The notes under the pieces: generated by a model
Told to the model about the DNA's origin: nothing
Seen by the model: the letters and a program-made list of their open reading frames with translations, nothing else
Database searches by the model: none
Origin: Gossypium raimondii
Taxonomy: Eukaryota; Streptophyta; Magnoliopsida; Malvales; Malvaceae
Length of the DNA: 64,000 bases
Assembly: GCF_025698545.1 (NCBI RefSeq)
Contig: NC_068569.1
Span: 8,990,001-9,054,000 of the forward strand
Reading direction: 5' to 3'
Part shown: piece by piece, positions 60,591 to 64,000 of the stretch
Numbering within the stretch: the first letter of the stretch is position 1
How the letters are laid out: the number at the start of each line of letters is the position of its first letter
Program-made: the position numbers and the translations under genes

Positions 60591-61560
60591 CTGTAAGAAA
60601 TGATGTTCGCTGGAGTGTGCTCTCTGAATTGAAAAATGTGTGCACATGAATATGAATTGACGGACTCGAATTTGTACACTAAAGTGTACCATTGAAAATC
60701 CATCGAAATTCTGAGAAATTCAACGGGATAAAAATAGAAAATGATAAGTACATAAAATCATGAAAATAAACTTGAAATACATAGAAATGATAATTATTTG
60801 ATATGCTAAAATATGACATGGAAAATACATGTATGTGAAACTTGCCTGATAATTATGCATATTCAAGATTATGAACTGCTACTGGAATAAATATACATTG
60901 AATTTATAAAAAATTATGGTACATGAAATATTGTCATAATGAATTGAATAATTTATATTTAAGAAGAAACAACAAGAAAATGATATGTATCATGACATGT
61001 AAATATGAGACTATCTTTGATACGTTGATACAAGGAAAATTATGTGTATTAAGATTAGTAATAAATTTAAGTGAGACATGGCGAGAAAATAAGTTTGTCA
61101 ATATTAAAGTACGCTAACTAATGTTGTTGCTTGAAGTTTAGGCAAGTGCCAAATTACTGTTGAATGGTAATATGTTTAATTAAAAGGTGCATTGGAATGG
61201 TAAGTGCTTAGATGAAAATATAATTGAGCTTATGAAAGAGTGGAAAGATTTCAGTTATGCAATTTCTAATGAAAAGATTTATTATGTGATACGCCCGTAT
61301 GAACCCTACACCTAATTCGGAAATAAAAAAAATTAAAAAATATATATATTTAGGATTCTGCGAAGAATTCCCTATGATTCCGATTTATTCCCAGTAGGTT
61401 CCTAATAAATGTTTTGGGCTTTGAGAGCCCAATAGAGGGACGTTATGATTATTTTCAGAATATGAATAATAAATGATTCAGAATAATTGAAAATGTACAG
61501 TAAACTCCGGAAATGCCTCGTGCCCTATTCCGACAACGGATACGGGTAGGGGGTGTTACA

Positions 61561-62395
61561 CTCTTACCACTGCATCACTTCCCTCATTGGTACCCTTGGA
61601 TCATGCACAAAGGTATAACCCTCCATTCAAGGGTGAAGGAAAAAAAATAAGAGTTATATATTTTGGTGAGAGTTAAGATATAATTTTATCATTTTAATAA
61701 TTTATATCCTTTTAATTTTTAAAAAAAAATTAAATCAAAAGTTATTATTTTGAAATCAAAATATAATTTTATCATATATAAATTTAAAATTTTATAAATT
61801 TTAAATTTCTCATTTTGAGAGGGTAGGCCCTGCCAGCCCCTAATGCTGCCCCTGCTTGCATTGCCCATTCCAACTGCCTACATTTAGCATTGCTGCATCC
61901 TTGGGCCATCTTGGTGTGATAAAATTGTGGACTCCTATTGTCTATAAGCTTTTTTCTAAAACTTAATTATGGTTACCTTGTGAGTATATGTCTCTCATTT
62001 AGACTCTAATTACTATGCATTACTTGTTGAAGTACTCTTATGTTGGATATTGGGCGAGTTACTTTTAAGTGGGAACACAAATGAATTATATATTTTTAAG
62101 ATACAAGAATATGGATTTCACGTTTGTAAACATTTATATATTTTTTATATTCACCATTGAATTAATTATTTAATAAACTCATAAATTTTAAAAATAATCA
62201 CAAATGTATGTTCACATGCTTTTTTAATACATAAGATTACTATATTTCTATAATATCACTTTTTTTGCTGGAAAAAAAGAAAAAAGAATTGGAATATGAA
62301 TTAATGAAATGATGGATTCATCTAATATCGATTTTTCGTTACAAATTGCAAATCATTTCACTAAATAAATGGTTGTGTACAGCGCTTTCAACATT
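61561..62395. other. AT-rich spacer
   Basis: No gene or bounded element is seen. Sequence near 61620-61870 (GAGAGGGTAGGCCCTGCCAGCCCC) resembles a decayed repeat. Confidence 0.45.
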
Positions 62396-62396
62396 T

Positions 62397-62690
62397 CCTA
62401 TATATTTAGTGCCCCACAAGTTGTATTGATCTTAAGCCTTTTTTCGACCAAAACCACCTCTTATTCTCACATCTATCCACCTACGTAAACTTTTTCTACA
62501 CTGCCTATATATTTAGTGCCCTATGTGTCCTTAACCTACATACACCCACAAGTTGTATTTATCTTAAGCCTTTTCTCCATCAAAACCACTTCCTATTCTC
62601 ACATCTATTCACCTACGTAAATTTTTTCTACATTTCTTCTATATTTAGTGCCCTATGTGTCCTTAACCTACAATACACCTAGACGTTGTA
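62397..62690 (+). repeat. Tandem repeat, period about 105-136 bp
   Basis: TATATTTAGTGCCC starts three units near 62400, 62505 and 62640. Each is followed by CACAAGTTGTATTnATCTTAAGCC or a close variant and ACATCTATnCACCTACGTAAA. The first unit lacks the CTATGTGTCCTTAACCTAC segment. Confidence 0.75.
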
Positions 62691-62782
62691 TTTATCGGAT
62701 CACGTTTAAGATATTTTGCATGGTATTTATAATGCTCCGCAATAAAAAAATCCATGGCACCATAAATTTCAGCCCAATGTTC

Positions 62783-63463
62783 TAGACCTGTTCATGGGTC
62801 GGGTCACTTAGCCCGGCCTGAAGGCTTATCCGAAATGTGAGAGGATTTGAACAAAAATATAGTCCCGAAAAATGGGCTTGGACAAAAGAAATAAGGCCCG
62901 TTTAGAAAATGGGCTGGGCCTAGGGTAAGACATCTTTTTCTTGGCCCTGCCCGAATTCACTAAATGACAAAAAAATCTTTTTTTTGGGTCTTTTAATATT
63001 ATTTTCTTACTGTTTCTCCCTATTTTGCTACTATTTTACTATTATGTTGTTACTATTTTGTTATTATTGTTTGGATATTTTATAAAACTTATTTTATTAT
63101 TATTTTAAAGATATTTGTTAATTTTGTTATTATTTTAGTGGCATTTACTTGTTAAGTTGCATGTATCTTATTGTTATTTAAGTATACATATTTTTTAAAA
63201 TTTATTTTCAATTAGTTGAGCAATATTTATTTTGATGCTTTTAGTATTTTTGATGCATTATATATATTTTAAAATTATATAAAAATAATATAAAATTTAA
63301 TATGGGCGGGTCGAGTCGAGTTGGGCCCAAATTTTAACATTTTATCCGGGTTGACCTGGACAAAATTTTAAACTCATTTTTCGAGCCGGGCCAAACCCAA
63401 GCCTAACAAATAGACCTAAATTTTTTGTTGAACCCGGCCCGGCCCGGCTCATTCACACCCATA
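62783..63463. mobile_element. Older relative of the hAT-type MITE
   Basis: The left end TAGACCTGTTCATGGGTCGGG and right end (inverted) TATGGGTGTGAATGAGCCGGG are diverged versions of the 57994-58437 termini. GGGCTTGGACAAAAGAAATA and AATAAGGCCCGTTTAGAAAA match the inner arms. The centre is an AT-rich insert shared with 48042-49028. No 8-bp duplication is recognisable. Confidence 0.65.
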
Positions 63464-64000
63464 TTTCGAACATGCAAAGACCTTTTTCCACCAACTTTAT
63501 AAGTCCAACAAATCTTTATGACTTATAAAGAAAAAACAAAGGGTTTAACTAAGTCATTTCCAACCACCACAACAATGTAAAGTTTAATTTTGATGTAGAA
63601 ATTTCGGTTCAAATAATTTTAAAGAAGCTCTACTGACCAAAAGTGTATGAGGCGGGATATAATCTCATGAGTTCCACGTATTTTATTTTTATTTTTATAT
63701 ATACCAGATTTCAACCATGTTTTACGTTGAGTTGATTATTTATTTTGTAATTAAATTATGGAGTATAAATTTAAAGTTTATAATATGCTCAAAGTTCTTT
63801 AACTCTTAGTATATTTAGAATTTAATCTTCATACTTTCAATTTTAAGAATTTAGTCTCTTTATTTTTGAAATTAAAATTTAGATCCAGTTGTTACCATTG
63901 TTATAATTCTTTCGTTAAATTTACTAGAGTGACATTTTGAAATTAAAAGGTATTCACTTGATATCTATATAATAATAAAAGACACGTAATGAATCTTGAT
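63464..64000. other. AT-rich spacer at the window end
   Basis: I see no gene, RNA or bounded repeat. Confidence 0.5.

Larger units (their letters stand above)
58452..61560. mobile_element. LTR-retrotransposon-derived block with outward-facing ends
   Basis: The block begins TGTAACACCCCTTAC and ends GGGGGTGTTACA, so its two ends are inverted copies. TGTAACACCCC is a common terminus of Ty3/gypsy LTRs. The flanks (AGCCT and CTCTT) do not match, and the sequence style changes near 59.34 kb. So either one long solo LTR lost its duplication, or two LTR fragments lie head to head. No gag or pol is present. The open frames at 60301-60540 and 60923-61117 lack domains. Confidence 0.5.

Overview
This is nuclear DNA from a flowering plant. 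Genes have many short exons with GT/AG introns, intergenic DNA is very AT-rich, and DNA transposons, LTR relics, a SINE and simple repeats fill the gaps. The protein families and the look of the repeats fit a eudicot, and I would guess Malvaceae (cotton, Gossypium). That guess comes from recognition, not from a database search.

Left third (1-26 kb). A YTH-domain m6A reader of the ECT family lies on the minus strand (1190-5799, leader to about 6.95 kb). A major-facilitator transporter of the organic cation/carnitine transporter 7 type follows, also minus (10895-12626). A MYB-CC (PHR1-LIKE) transcription factor is on the plus strand (19007-21380). Next is a decayed BED-finger/DUF659 gene derived from a hAT transposase (23344-25545). 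The gaps hold MITE-like inverted repeats, degenerate ~160-bp tandem repeats and a SINE with target-site duplications.

Middle (27.1-34.7 kb). One 7.5-kb Mutator-like element (MULE) fills this stretch. It has long terminal inverted repeats and a 9-bp target-site duplication with one mismatch. It carries two convergent broken genes: a plant mobile domain (PMD, MAIN-LIKE) gene on the plus strand and a MURA-type transposase on the minus strand. Five premature stops are visible in the two genes; all are explicable as C-to-T changes on the coding strand. This is the most informative object in the window.

Right of the MULE (35-47 kb). A 13-coding-exon MIP1 leucine-zipper/DUF547 gene (+, 37019-42555) faces a two-exon BAHD acyltransferase (-, 44586-46558). 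A ~400-bp direct duplication starting just after the DUF547 gene reappears upstream of the BAHD gene and so brackets it.

Far right (47-64 kb). I see no host gene here. The region is layered transposable elements: a large nested inverted repeat, two related non-autonomous MULEs with perfect 9-bp duplications, a 2.8-kb solo LTR with a perfect 5-bp duplication, a GC-rich hAT MITE with a perfect 8-bp duplication and older relatives of it, and an LTR-derived block whose two ends both look like LTR termini. The two small MULEs contain ACGT-core palindromes and an internal tRNA-like A-box/B-box pair; these are the most unusual non-coding signals here.

The host genes do not form an operon or pathway: RNA-modification reading, a transporter, a phosphate-response-type regulator, a DUF547 protein and an acyltransferase. 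No clearly new multi-gene system was found.
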